NCBI GenBank assembly: GCA_026982415.1
Contig: JALSHE010000085.1
Coordinates: 1-51,348, forward strand
Direction: 5' to 3'
Length of the DNA: 51,348 bases
DNA from: Robiginitomaculum sp.
GTDB lineage: Bacteria; Pseudomonadota; Alphaproteobacteria; Caulobacterales; Maricaulaceae
Shown: piece after piece, positions 15,802 through 25,415 of the stretch
Position numbering within the stretch: position 1 is the stretch's first letter
How the letters are laid out: each line of letters opens with the position of its first letter
The notes under the pieces: generated by a model
What the model was told of the DNA's origin: nothing
Databases searched by the model: none
What the model saw: the letters and a program-made list of their open reading frames with translations, nothing else
Made by a program: the position numbers and the translations under genes

Positions 15802-18800
15802 ATGTCCAATGTTATTTTGACGAGCGCCCGTACCTTTGGCCGCCAACTTCTACAAACGGCGGGTCGCATCGGTGTTGCCTATGCGGGGCAAGCTATTACC
15901 AATGCTTTTGACAACCGGGTGTTTGAAGGCCCCCGCCTACAAACCCTGCATATACAGTCCTCGCTAGACGGCGCACCTATGGCGCGCGTTTATGGCCGGG
16001 CGCGTATTGCTGGGCAGGTGATCTGGGCGGCACGGGTCAAGGAGATAGCGACTGAGGAAAAACGCGGTGGCAAGGGAGGCCCCAGTACGCGCACTTTTAG
16101 CTACACACTTAGTTTTGCGGTTGGTTTATGCCAAGGCGAAATTTTAGATGCTGGGCAAATATGGGCTAATGGTCAACCGCTCCCAACTAAGGATTTGAAT
16201 ACGCGTCTCTATAAAGGCAGCGACGATCAATCCCCCGACCCGCTCATAGCAGAGATCGAAGGCACCAATGTGCCTGCTTTTCGCGGTACGGCTTATATGG
16301 TGTTTGAAGACATGCCGTTGGATGATTATGGCACGCGTTTACCACAGCTGAATTTTGAAATTATCCGTGCGCCAAAACGTACAAATAATGCGCCGCGCCT
16401 TGAGGACTTAGTACAGGGCGTCGATCTTATCCCAGGGTCTGGCGAATTTGCCTATGCCACTTCGATCACTGAGGAGCGTCTTGGGCCAGGTACCAGCCGT
16501 GCGGTAAATATGAACAATTTGACGGGCAAGTCTGATATGGATGCTGCGTTGGATCAATTACAGGCGCAATTACCGAAGTGTGCACATATTACTTTAGTTG
16601 TGAGCTGGTTTGGGGACGATTTACGGCTAAATCATTGCCAACTTAGACCCGGTGTAGAGAGCCGCGACCGTATCGATACGCCGGGAAATTGGCACGTAGG
16701 GGGTGAAACTCGCGCCAATGCTTATTTGATCTCGCAACTTGATAATCGCCCAGTCTACGGCGGTACGCCTAGTGATGCGTCTGTCATTGAGGCCGTGCGA
16801 GCGCTCAAATCGCGCGGGTTTTCTGTGACTTTGTATCCGTTCATACTTATGGACGTGCAAGGCGGCAACATTTTGCCAAACCCTTATGGTGGTACGAGCC
16901 AACCCATATTCCCGTGGCGAGGTCGGATTACTTGTGATCCTGCGCCGGGCATAGCCGGGACTGTGGACAAGACCAGTGCGGCTGCCACACAAGTTCAGGA
17001 ATTTTTTGGTGCCAGCACGCCCAATGATTTTTCTATTGTGGGAGAGGTCGTGTCTTTTATTGGATCTGGCGAAAAATCTTACCGCCGTATGATCTTGCAT
17101 TACGCCCACTTGATGCAGGTTGCAGGCGGTGTCGATGCGTTTATTATTGGTGCTGAAATGCGCGGGATGACAACAGTGCGCGGAGCAGGCAATAGCTATC
17201 CGGCTGTAACTGCGCTAAAATCTCTTGCTGGTGATGTACGGACGGTATTGGGCGCAAGTACAAAACTCACTTATGCCGCCGATTGGACGGAGTATTTTGG
17301 CCACCATCCCCAGGACGGCTCAAATGATGTCAATTTTCACCTCGACCCATTGTGGGCTGATAGCAATATTGATGCGGTTAGTATTGATGCCTATTTCCCA
17401 TTGTCAGATTGGCGCGATACGCCAGCGCATCTGGATGGCCAAGTCTATAATAATATTTATGAACTGGATTACCTTTCGGCAAATATGGAAGGCGGTGAGG
17501 GGTATAATTGGTATTATGCCAATCCGGCTGATCGGGATACGCAAACTCGCACACCGATTACTGACGGCGCTTATAACAAGCCTTGGGTGTTTCGTTACAA
17601 GGATGTTAAAGGCTGGTGGGCTAACCCCCATTACGAGCGTGTCGGCGGTGTAGAGCAGCAAAACCCGACTGCCTGGATACCGCAATCCAAGCCGATTTGG
17701 TTTACCGAACTTGGCTGTCCGGCTATCGACAAGGGTGCGAACCAACCCAATGTATTTTGGGATCCAAAGTCATCAGAAAGCTTTGCACCCTACTATTCAG
17801 CCGCCACCCGCGATGATTTAATCCAGCGACGTTATATTGAGGCTTTCCTTGCGTATTGGCAGGACAATAATAACAAAAACCCCGTGTCTGCGGTTTACGG
17901 CGCACCTATGGTGGATTTGTCCCGTGCTCATATTTGGAGCTGGGATGCGCGGCCTTATCCTGATTTCCCCGCACGGCTGGATGTGTGGTCAGATGGTGAG
18001 AATTGGCAAACCGGACATTGGATTAGTGGCCGAACGGGTTTGGTTAGTCTTGCGGATATCGTTAGCGATATTAGTATATCGAGCGGAGCCGCCGCGCCGG
18101 ATGTATCATATGTGCTGGGCATGGTCAGCGGCTATGTGCTTGATCGCCCCATGAGCGCGCGGGCTGCGCTCACGCCTTTATCCCGGCTCTACGGGTTTGA
18201 CTTGATTGAGCGGGCAGGGGGGCTGAGTTTTGTCTCGCGTGGCACACAAACGGTGTTCGATATAGATGTGGATAAACTTGTGTTTAGGCCAGAACGCAAC
18301 TTGTTATCTATTACTCGCCAAGACGGGGAAACACGTCTGAAAGATGTGCGCATTAATTTCATCGACCAAGCCAAAGATTATCAAAGTGGCTTAGTGCTAG
18401 CTCGTGATTTATTTGCTGAGACCGAGCGGGTCGCTGATATATCTGCGCCGCTGGTTTTGGATGCTGGGCAGGCAAAGGTTATCGCTACTTCAGTGCTTGA
18501 ACAAGTGCACAGTGAAAACGAAACCCTTGAGTTTTCCGTGTCACCGTTTCTGTTGGGGTTGGAATCTGGCGATGTTATTGCTTTGACTGGAATCAGTGGT
18601 GACTGGCAAATTACGGCGCTTGATGGTCTGGGCGAGCGCAGCGGCCAAGCAAAACGTATCAGTGCTAGCGCCGTCAACCTAACCAGTGGTAATGCGCCCG
18701 GCGTTATTAATACCCCGGATTGGGTTTCTACCCCAGAAGGTTATGCTCTCGATATTGCCGACTTCACCGGAGACGGCACACGCGTCGGGCCATTGGTTGG

Positions 18801-19635
18801 TGTGGTCGTCAATCCGTTTGTGGATACGGTGATCACAGAGCCGGGCGGGGCTGAAGCCGCACTAACATCCCCGGTACGCATCGGGGCTTTGCTAAGTGAA
18901 TTGCCAACCGGACCTGTCGGGCGTTTTGACCTGGCCAACACCGCCGATATTTTGATGCCGGGCGTGTCCCTTGCGTCCGTACCGGACGTGGACATATTAT
19001 CCGGCGGTAATATGTTTGCGGTAGAGACCCCGCTGGGTTGGGAAATCTTGCAAGCCGCAAATGCCGAATTGGTTGGTGCGGATACTTACCGCATTAGCCG
19101 CCTATTGCGTGGCCAATACGGTACAGATCATGTGTTAGGCTTGGCCGTGTCGTCCGGTGCTCGCGTGGTTTATCTTGGGCAAGGCTGGCAGAACCTGCCC
19201 GTAAATGCCGATTTTATCGGCGCAGACATAGATTTCACCTTAAGCACGATTGGCCGCGAGGACACAGAAACCTTCACCCAAAACTACCAAGCCAACCACC
19301 TCCGCCCGCTTTCCCCAGTTCATATAAAAGCAAGCCGTGTTGGCTCAAGTATAAAAATAAGCTGGATCCGCCGCACAAGGGTCGACGGCGATGATTGGGT
19401 GTCATTGGATGTGCCATTAGGGGAGGAAAGCGAGAAATATGTGGTAGAGTTTCTGGACGGAGGGGTGGTTGTTTTAGCGCAAGAAGTTCAAACATCTATG
19501 CACCAGATGTCAATCGTTGACCTAGAAGCGCTATTTGGCACACCGCTCGGCGCAATCAGCATAACCATCACACAAATATCTCAAGTTTATGGGGCTGGGC
19601 GGGAGCGTACCTTGACGTTAGAAATTTTACCCTGA
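15802..19635 (+). CDS. GTA megatron / host-specificity protein with TIM-barrel-like domain (g15)
   Basis: A 1277-residue tail-tip protein, near the usual length. The N-terminal region (residues 1-200) holds a hub-like domain with RVYGRARIAGQVIWAARVKE. A glycosidase-like TIM barrel follows at about 430-730, including TYAADWTEYF (around 492), DAVSIDAYFPLSDW (around 517) and WFTELGCPAIDKG (around 632), whose glutamate is in the position of a glycosidase acid. The C-terminal third is beta-rich baseplate sequence with RLLRGQYGTD. In the Rhodobacter GTA this protein forms the lower baseplate and receptor-contact parts. Last gene of the structural cluster. Confidence 0.94.
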   Translation: MSNVILTSARTFGRQLLQTAGRIGVAYAGQAITNAFDNRVFEGPRLQTLHIQSSLDGAPMARVYGRARIAGQVIWAARVKEIATEEKRGGKGGPSTRTFSYTLSFAVGLCQGEILDAGQIWANGQPLPTKDLNTRLYKGSDDQSPDPLIAEIEGTNVPAFRGTAYMVFEDMPLDDYGTRLPQLNFEIIRAPKRTNNAPRLEDLVQGVDLIPGSGEFAYATSITEERLGPGTSRAVNMNNLTGKSDMDAALDQLQAQLPKCAHITLVVSWFGDDLRLNHCQLRPGVESRDRIDTPGNWHVGGETRANAYLISQLDNRPVYGGTPSDASVIEAVRALKSRGFSVTLYPFILMDVQGGNILPNPYGGTSQPIFPWRGRITCDPAPGIAGTVDKTSAAATQVQEFFGASTPNDFSIVGEVVSFIGSGEKSYRRMILHYAHLMQVAGGVDAFIIGAEMRGMTTVRGAGNSYPAVTALKSLAGDVRTVLGASTKLTYAADWTEYFGHHPQDGSNDVNFHLDPLWADSNIDAVSIDAYFPLSDWRDTPAHLDGQVYNNIYELDYLSANMEGGEGYNWYYANPADRDTQTRTPITDGAYNKPWVFRYKDVKGWWANPHYERVGGVEQQNPTAWIPQSKPIWFTELGCPAIDKGANQPNVFWDPKSSESFAPYYSAATRDDLIQRRYIEAFLAYWQDNNNKNPVSAVYGAPMVDLSRAHIWSWDARPYPDFPARLDVWSDGENWQTGHWISGRTGLVSLADIVSDISISSGAAAPDVSYVLGMVSGYVLDRPMSARAALTPLSRLYGFDLIERAGGLSFVSRGTQTVFDIDVDKLVFRPERNLLSITRQDGETRLKDVRINFIDQAKDYQSGLVLARDLFAETERVADISAPLVLDAGQAKVIATSVLEQVHSENETLEFSVSPFLLGLESGDVIALTGISGDWQITALDGLGERSGQAKRISASAVNLTSGNAPGVINTPDWVSTPEGYALDIADFTGDGTRVGPLVGVVVNPFVDTVITEPGGAEAALTSPVRIGALLSELPTGPVGRFDLANTADILMPGVSLASVPDVDILSGGNMFAVETPLGWEILQAANAELVGADTYRISRLLRGQYGTDHVLGLAVSSGARVVYLGQGWQNLPVNADFIGADIDFTLSTIGREDTETFTQNYQANHLRPLSPVHIKASRVGSSIKISWIRRTRVDGDDWVSLDVPLGEESEKYVVEFLDGGVVVLAQEVQTSMHQMSIVDLEALFGTPLGAISITITQISQVYGAGRERTLTLEILP

Positions 19636-19686
19636 GTGCTTGCGGTTTAGCCTACGCTCCTTACATTAGCTGCAAAGGAGACCTGC

Positions 19687-20613
19687 GTGGCTAAAGACCC
19701 TTATAAACTGCTGGGCGTGAGCAAGAGCGCTAGCGATAAAGAAATAAAGAAAGCCTACCGTGCATTGGCTAAAAAATGGCACCCGGATAAAAATCCGGAT
19801 AATGCCAAGGCGGCTGAGCGCTTTAAGGAAATGTCGGCGGCTTATACTTTGCTGTCCGATAAAGATTTGCGGGCGCAATACGATAGCGGCGGCATTGATG
19901 CATCGGGGCAACAGCAGAACCCATTTGCCGGCCAAGGCGGCGGTATGGGCGGTGGCGGTTACCGCACGGCGTCCGGTGCGCAAATGGGCGGCGATATGAG
20001 CGACTTGTTTGCATCCTTGTTCGGGATGCAAATGGGGGGCGGACAAATGGGTGGCCAGCACCAGTTTCGGCGCCCACCACCACGCCCTCAAAAGGGTGAG
20101 GATATAAGATATTCCCTGACAATTTCCCTGCCCGATGCTGTCGCAGGCGCGGTCAAACAAATCCTGATGAGTGATGGTAAGCAGCTTAAAATCAAAATAC
20201 CCGAAGGCACCAGTGATGGAGCGACTTTGCGCCTGCGCGGCAAGGGGCAAGCGGGCGTTAACGGTGGGCCTGCTGGCGATGCAAAGATCAAAATATCTGT
20301 CAAAAAACACAAATATTTGCGCCGTGATGGCAATAATTTACGCCTGGATTTACCGATTACTTTGCAAGAAGCAGTGCTTGGTGGCAAGGTTACCGTCCCG
20401 ACCCCCAAGGGCAATATCAGTTTAAATATCAAACCAGGTTCCAGCTCCGGAAAAACCCTGCGCCTTAAGGGCAAGGGCGTGAAAAATGGTGATTTACTGG
20501 TACGGTTGATGATTATCTTGCCTGAAAAGATGGGCGATGATCTGAAAAACTGCCTCGAATCATGGGAAGATCAGCCGGATCCGCGCTCAAATATGAATAT
20601 ATCCACTACATAG
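19687..20613 (+). CDS. DnaJ/CbpA-type co-chaperone without zinc finger
   Basis: A 308-residue protein from a GTG with AAAGGAG seven bases upstream. The N-terminal J domain ([20 protein letters not shown], with HPD in [10 protein letters not shown]) is followed by a Gly/Met/Gln-rich linker (about residues 75-135) and two beta-sandwich substrate-binding domains ([18 protein letters not shown] and [14 protein letters not shown]). The CxxCxGxG zinc repeats of DnaJ proper are missing, so this is a type B protein (CbpA-like), which stimulates DnaK ATPase and delivers clients. It is the first gene after the GTA cluster; a link to particle assembly is possible but not shown. Confidence 0.92.
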   Translation: MAKDPYKLLGVSKSASDKEIKKAYRALAKKWHPDKNPDNAKAAERFKEMSAAYTLLSDKDLRAQYDSGGIDASGQQQNPFAGQGGGMGGGGYRTASGAQMGGDMSDLFASLFGMQMGGGQMGGQHQFRRPPPRPQKGEDIRYSLTISLPDAVAGAVKQILMSDGKQLKIKIPEGTSDGATLRLRGKGQAGVNGGPAGDAKIKISVKKHKYLRRDGNNLRLDLPITLQEAVLGGKVTVPTPKGNISLNIKPGSSSGKTLRLKGKGVKNGDLLVRLMIILPEKMGDDLKNCLESWEDQPDPRSNMNISTT

Positions 20614-20623
20614 CTGAATATCG

Positions 20624-20658
20624 TATTCAGATTGTATTCACAGATGATTGTCTATAGA
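20624..20658 (+). promoter_or_regulatory. PhoP-box-like direct repeat and -10 element
   Basis: TATTCA (20624-20629) and TATTCA (20635-20640) form a direct repeat 11 bp apart, start to start. TATAGA (20653-20658) follows exactly 12 bp after the second copy. This is the geometry of PhoP boxes: two hexamers separated by 5 bp in place of the -35, then 12 bp to the -10. CTGAATA/TATTCAG also forms an inverted repeat with a TCG centre (20614-20630). The site precedes a PepSY-regulator-kinase operon and is a natural place for autoregulation. Confidence 0.5.
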
Positions 20659-20664
20659 GACACA

Positions 20665-21027
20665 ATGATGAAATTGAATAGACATATCATTTTAGGGCTT
20701 GTCGTGGCTACACTCGCATTGCCAGCAGGCACTGCGGCGGCTAGTTCTGGGCAAGATGCTCCTGATATGTCATATACCTTAAATGTGCAGCAGGGCTGGA
20801 AAATACAGGGGCAGAACAGGATTGAAGCCCTTTATGCCCAGCAGCGTCAACCACAACGCAAAATTTCCGCTAGTCGCGCTAAGGCCGCAGCTATGAGGAG
20901 CCATCGTGGTGCCAAATTTGTCAATGTACAATTGGTCAATCAGGCCACTTATCGGGTGCGGTTGCAAAAAAATGGCCGAATCGTCGATGTTTATGTTGAC
21001 GCCTACACCGGACAGGTGAAAAACTAA
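20665..21027 (+). CDS. Small exported PepSY-like protein upstream of a two-component system
   Basis: A 120-residue protein with a clear signal peptide (MMKLNRHIILGLVVATLALP, cleavage after about AAA). The C-terminal part, VQLVNQATYRVRLQKNGRIV and VYVDAYTGQV, is a PepSY-type fold. PepSY proteins occur beside PhoP/PhoQ-like pairs. In Sinorhizobium, the small periplasmic FeuN, encoded just before feuPQ, restrains the kinase; this protein holds the same place and could do the same. The ATG at 20665 is chosen because the signal peptide begins there. If the -10 at 20653 is real, its transcript would be nearly leaderless. Confidence 0.75.
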   Translation: MMKLNRHIILGLVVATLALPAGTAAASSGQDAPDMSYTLNVQQGWKIQGQNRIEALYAQQRQPQRKISASRAKAAAMRSHRGAKFVNVQLVNQATYRVRLQKNGRIVDVYVDAYTGQVKN

Positions 21028-21049
21028 CTCCGAGTAATAGGAGAATATC

Positions 21050-21736
21050 ATGCGTATACTTATAGTCGAAGATGATCCGGATTTGGGTCGCCAACTTTCC
21101 GAAGCTCTTGGTGATGCGGGATATGCGGTTGATAAGGCCACGGACGGTGAGGAAGGGCATTTCCTCGGCGATACCGAGCCTTATGATGCGGTCGTCCTTG
21201 ATCTTGGCCTGCCCGTGATTGACGGTATCAGCATTTTACAAAAATGGCGTGCCGATGGCAAAGATTTTCCTGTGCTTATCCTTACCGCTCGCGACCAGTG
21301 GAGCGAGAAGGTCGCCGGATTTGACGCAGGCGCAGATGATTATCTGACCAAGCCGTTCCATACCGAAGAATTACTGGCGCGCCTGCGGGCACTGGTGCGC
21401 CGCGCCGCTGGCCATACCACGGACACCATAGATATTGGCGGGCTGACGGTCGATAATCGTGCGGGCCGAGCATTTGTTGACGGATCTCCGATCAAACTGA
21501 CATCACATGAGTTCCGCTTATTGTCCTATATGGCTATGCATGTGGATAAAGTGATCTCGCGCACCGAATTGGTTGAGCATATCTATGACCAGGATTTTGA
21601 CCGGGATTCCAATACCATTGAAGTATTTATCGGACGTTTGCGCCGCAAAATTGGTGTCAATCGTATCGAAACTGTGCGCGGACTTGGTTACCGTCTTGTT
21701 GATCCTGAGGAGGATCCTGGCGGGGAAAAAACTTAG
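21050..21736 (+). CDS. OmpR-family response regulator, PhoP/FeuP-like
   Basis: A 228-residue regulator. Receiver domain: acidic pair D8-D9, phosphorylation site D51 in VVLDLGLPVIDG, and the K of DYLTKPFHTEELLAR. C-terminal winged helix: SHEFRLLSYMAMH, SRTELVEHIYDQDFDRDSN and a final TVRGLGYRLVD. AGGAG precedes the ATG. The kinase gene follows 9 bp later. Order and partners fit the PhoP/FeuP group, which responds to cations, envelope stress or osmotic state. The upstream direct repeat may be its own binding site. Confidence 0.92.
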   Translation: MRILIVEDDPDLGRQLSEALGDAGYAVDKATDGEEGHFLGDTEPYDAVVLDLGLPVIDGISILQKWRADGKDFPVLILTARDQWSEKVAGFDAGADDYLTKPFHTEELLARLRALVRRAAGHTTDTIDIGGLTVDNRAGRAFVDGSPIKLTSHEFRLLSYMAMHVDKVISRTELVEHIYDQDFDRDSNTIEVFIGRLRRKIGVNRIETVRGLGYRLVDPEEDPGGEKT

Positions 21737-21745
21737 GCGGCTACC

Positions 21746-23176
21746 TTGGAGGGCGTTCCTGAACATCCTGAAGACGGTAGCACAGAGCAAGGCCGTTCGC
21801 TTGTTTGGCGTTTGGTGCGTAGTGCAGCTATGTGGGTTGTGCCTGCTTTGTTGTTTACAGCGTTCTCGTTGATTTGGTTTTATCAGGCTTCGACTTATAA
21901 AAACTTCAACGATCCTTTGGTCAATACTATTCAAGCCTTGGTAGCGAATATTGAAGATGACCCTTTATCGGAAACTGCGGACGCAAGAATTATCTTGGCT
22001 AACCAGCCCATAGACGCTCGCTACCAGCTAGCTTTATCAGGGCGATACTGGATGGTTGGAGAATTACAAGATGACGGGATTTTGGTGCCAATCATAAGCT
22101 CCCTATCTCTGTCTGACTCTACTCTCAAGCTCGCCACAAAAGACGCCGATAATATTCGCGCAAAACAAGGCGAAGTCATCCGCGCTTTTTCAATCGGCCC
22201 GGACAATGAACCGCTTAGCCTTGCAGCTCAATCAGTGATATTCAACGACCAAAATTTGGTGATCGTTGCCGCCGCTGACCGTAGGCCAGCGCGACAGGCC
22301 GTGCGTCAATTTTCCTTGATAGCGTTGGGGTTACTGACCGTGCTGGCTATGGGACTTACCTTGGCTATTTATATGCAAGTTCGCCTGGGGTTAGCACCGC
22401 TGTTTGAGTTGCGCGACCGTGTTGTGGATATTAGAGAGGGTCGCGCCAAGGCGGTTAAGGGGCGCTATCCGAAGGAGATTAAACCGCTGGCAGACGAACT
22501 TAATTCCCTCATCGGCCATAACCGTGATGTAGTCGAATATGCCCGCACCCATGTGGCTAACCTTGCCCATGCACTCAAGACACCCTTGGCGGTTCTCATG
22601 AACGAAGCGGACGGAAAAAAATCCAAATTGGCCAATATTGTGACAAAACAAACGGGTATAATGAACAAACAGGTCGACCATCATTTGCGCCGCGCTCGTG
22701 CGGCGGCTCGCGGGCAAAGTATCGGCGAAAAGACACCTGTTGCCGATACGGTAAACTCTCTTGTGCGGACACTTGGGCGCATATACCGCGACAAAGATTT
22801 GGACTTTGAGCTGGATATTGAAGAGAGGTTGATGTTTCGCGGCGAGAAACGAGACCTCGAAGAAATGGTCGGAAATCTACTGGATAACGCATGCAAATGG
22901 ACAAATGCTAAGATCAATGTCGTGGTTGAAACTGATACTGGAGAAACCGCCAAAATCCGCATAACCATAGACGATGACGGCTCCGGCATGGCGGTAGATC
23001 AATACGAAAATGTCCTAAAACGCGGCACGCGTCTCGACGAAACCACACCCGGTACCGGCTTCGGCCTTTCCATAGTCAACGATCTCGCCAAGGCGTATAA
23101 TGGATCCCTAACACTGGATAAATCGCCATTGGGTGGGTTAAGGGCAGTACTGGTTATTCCGATGGTTCGGGGGTAA
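21746..23176 (+). CDS. Sensor histidine kinase, PhoQ/FeuQ-like
   Basis: A 476-residue kinase, probably from a TTG at 21746 (no ATG lies before the first membrane segment). Two transmembrane helices (about 28-48 and 190-211) enclose a periplasmic sensor of about 140 residues. A HAMP-like stretch follows, then the phospho-acceptor H275 in NLAHALKTPLAVL, the N box NLLDNACKW, DDDGSGM and the G box GTGFGLSIV. The NLAHALKTPL form is typical of the PhoQ/FeuQ group. Partner of the preceding regulator; the small PepSY protein could act on the periplasmic domain. Confidence 0.9.
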   Translation: MEGVPEHPEDGSTEQGRSLVWRLVRSAAMWVVPALLFTAFSLIWFYQASTYKNFNDPLVNTIQALVANIEDDPLSETADARIILANQPIDARYQLALSGRYWMVGELQDDGILVPIISSLSLSDSTLKLATKDADNIRAKQGEVIRAFSIGPDNEPLSLAAQSVIFNDQNLVIVAAADRRPARQAVRQFSLIALGLLTVLAMGLTLAIYMQVRLGLAPLFELRDRVVDIREGRAKAVKGRYPKEIKPLADELNSLIGHNRDVVEYARTHVANLAHALKTPLAVLMNEADGKKSKLANIVTKQTGIMNKQVDHHLRRARAAARGQSIGEKTPVADTVNSLVRTLGRIYRDKDLDFELDIEERLMFRGEKRDLEEMVGNLLDNACKWTNAKINVVVETDTGETAKIRITIDDDGSGMAVDQYENVLKRGTRLDETTPGTGFGLSIVNDLAKAYNGSLTLDKSPLGGLRAVLVIPMVRG

Positions 23177-23177
23177 T

Positions 23178-23798
23178 ATGAAAGCTTATTCCGAGAAGCG
23201 AAATGCGCCATCTGCGGAGCGCAATCAGGCACCGATTGGAGCGCAGTTGGAGAAATTTATATCACCAAATGCACATGTCTTGGAGATTGCATCTGGGACA
23301 GGTCAGCACGGCGCATATTTTACGGCTTTGCGGCCTGATATTGTCTGGCAGTACTCTGATATTGATATGGATACACACGACAGCCAGGCAGCCTATGCTA
23401 GTGATAATTCGGTGCAATTGATAATGCCGTTCCGATTGGACGTAACACAAGATGATTGGTGGCAAGACATTACGTCTGTCACAAATATTTATTGTGCAAA
23501 TATGATCCATATTGCACCTTGGGCGGCTGCAATGGGCTTGGCCAAGGGCGCAAGGGCATTGCTCAACTCTGGCGAAAAACTCTTCCTCTACGGCCCTTTT
23601 TTGATGGGGGATGATAGCGCCCGCTCTAATTTAGACTTTGCACAAAACTTGAAACAGCGAAACCCCATTTGGGGTGTACGGGAATTGGTAGATGTAGAAA
23701 AGTTGTTCTTTGAAAATGGCTTTCAGCTTGAAAAGACAATCAATATGCCCCGTGATAATTATTTGCTGGTTTTTGCACGAGATTTAGTGGCTAGATAG
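23178..23798 (+). CDS. DUF938 family (UPF0585) methyltransferase-like protein
   Basis: A 206-residue protein. VLEIASGTGQHGAYFTALRP is a class I S-adenosylmethionine-binding motif of the DUF938 type, followed by WQYSDIDMD, YCANMIHIAPWAA and LFLYGPFLMG. The family is widespread in proteobacteria; no substrate is known to me. It begins one base after the kinase stop and so is probably co-transcribed with the two-component genes. In the rhizobial version of this gene order, cytochrome c maturation genes (cycHJKL) stand between the kinase and degP. Confidence 0.88.
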   Translation: MKAYSEKRNAPSAERNQAPIGAQLEKFISPNAHVLEIASGTGQHGAYFTALRPDIVWQYSDIDMDTHDSQAAYASDNSVQLIMPFRLDVTQDDWWQDITSVTNIYCANMIHIAPWAAAMGLAKGARALLNSGEKLFLYGPFLMGDDSARSNLDFAQNLKQRNPIWGVRELVDVEKLFFENGFQLEKTINMPRDNYLLVFARDLVAR

Positions 23799-23946
23799 TA
23801 AAAATCCTTACCTCCCGTTAAGCATATATTTGCAGTTCAGTGTTCATAATTAGGAGGCTGCCTTAATCATGACTGTTTTGTCATGTTTTGGCAAGGTTGA
23901 CGTAAAGTGCATTGGCGCACTTTGCTTTGGAAAGGATTCTGGCGTT

Positions 23947-25380
23947 ATGTCTGTGTTTTACAAAACTCTTAAACCCGTTATTACTCTGCTCGGTGTTGCG
24001 GTGATGGTTATTGCTGTCCCGATCAGTAGCAGCGCCAAGCCGCTCGGCATGCCCAATGAACAAGGATTGCCAAAGTCTTTGGCGGATTTAATTGAGCACG
24101 TTTCGCCAGCGGTGGTTAATATTCGCGTGATTACGGGAGGTTATGCGGCCAACCGCCCGAGCGAGGATGCGACCGAGGGGCAAGGCTCAGGCTTTATTGT
24201 CACATCTGATGGAAAAATTGTTACCAATTTTCATGTTATCGAGGGCGGTGATAAAATCACCGTCGATTTTGCCAACGGTGAAGAGTTTGAGGCTAAAATC
24301 ATTGGTACAGACCACGAGACAGATATTGCGGTGATACAAATTCAGGCAAAGCGTAATTTTGATTATGTCGGATTTTACCACGGGCCGGAGGTGCGCATTG
24401 GTGACTGGGTGCTGGCCATTGGGAATCCGTTTGGTATCGGTCAATCGTCCAGTGTCGGTATTATCTCCGCGACTTTACGCAAACGTGTGGAATCTGGATC
24501 TTATGTTGATTATTTACAAACCGATGCAACGGTTAACCGGGGGAATTCCGGCGGGCCTTTATTCAATTTTAAAGGTGAGGTTATTGGCGTAAATTCAGCA
24601 ATATTCTCGCCTACAGGTGCTAGTGTCGGCATTGCATTTGCCGTGCCACATACGCTGGCGGAAGAAATCGTGGCGGATATAATTAAATACGGCAAGGTCA
24701 AACGCGGATTTTTGGGTGCCGCACTGCGCGAAGCGGAATACACGCAAAACGGAGCCGTCTATAAAGGTGGTGCGACCATTAATTCTATCGGAGCGGGTAC
24801 GCCCGCCGATATATCTGGATTACAAGTCGAAGACGTTATTTTGCGTATTAACAATACGGTCGTGCGCAATGCTGTGGAAGCTACCCGCGCTATTGGTAAA
24901 TTACGGGCAGGCGACATTGCCATTTTCGAAATTGAGCGCGGCGATACAATTATTCCGGGCGGTGTACGGGTTAATATAGCCGAGCGACCTGACAATAAAG
25001 ACAAGCTAACGATAGCGACAGGCAATACGGGCGGAGCCGTTGCGCCTAGCGCGGCAGCGCCAGCTGCGCCCAAGGCCAATTCAATGTATAATACCGGCCT
25101 CTCTTTGGTTGACCTCGGCGCTACATTTCGCGAAAGTATTGGCATGCGGGTTGATCAAGTCGGTGTTTATGTCGACTCGGTAGCTCTTGGTAGTAATGCG
25201 GCACGCAAGGGCATAAAATCCGGCATGGTTATTCTCGAAGCCGACGGCAAGCCTGTGGCTAGCGTCCGGGCATTTGGCGAACTGGTTCGCAAAGCCCAAG
25301 AAAAAGGGCAACGATCTCTTGTGGTTAAAATCCGAACACTCAATGCCAGTGAACACTATACTTCAATTTCTCTGAATTAA
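23947..25380 (+). CDS. degP: DegP/DegQ-type periplasmic serine protease (HtrA family)
   Basis: A 477-residue protein from the ATG at 23947, where a signal sequence starts (MSVFYKTLKPVITLLGVAVM); an ATG at 23869 with AGGAGG would add 26 residues. Catalytic triad: H96 in TNFHVIEGG, D126 in HETDIAVIQ and S201 in NRGNSGGPLF. Two PDZ domains follow, separated by an Ala/Pro linker; GMVILEADGKPV marks the second. It degrades or refolds misfolded envelope proteins. It stands before a second regulator/kinase pair, the same order as degP1 in rhizobia. Confidence 0.92.
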   Translation: MSVFYKTLKPVITLLGVAVMVIAVPISSSAKPLGMPNEQGLPKSLADLIEHVSPAVVNIRVITGGYAANRPSEDATEGQGSGFIVTSDGKIVTNFHVIEGGDKITVDFANGEEFEAKIIGTDHETDIAVIQIQAKRNFDYVGFYHGPEVRIGDWVLAIGNPFGIGQSSSVGIISATLRKRVESGSYVDYLQTDATVNRGNSGGPLFNFKGEVIGVNSAIFSPTGASVGIAFAVPHTLAEEIVADIIKYGKVKRGFLGAALREAEYTQNGAVYKGGATINSIGAGTPADISGLQVEDVILRINNTVVRNAVEATRAIGKLRAGDIAIFEIERGDTIIPGGVRVNIAERPDNKDKLTIATGNTGGAVAPSAAAPAAPKANSMYNTGLSLVDLGATFRESIGMRVDQVGVYVDSVALGSNAARKGIKSGMVILEADGKPVASVRAFGELVRKAQEKGQRSLVVKIRTLNASEHYTSISLN

Positions 25381-25415
25381 ACAATTTAAACCAAGGCAAT
25401 AAAAAGGAAAATAAT

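Noticed and set aside
4789-19635. Ordinary prophage
   Set aside because: Gene order and families are those of GTAs, and no integrase, replication, repressor or lysis genes are found nearby.
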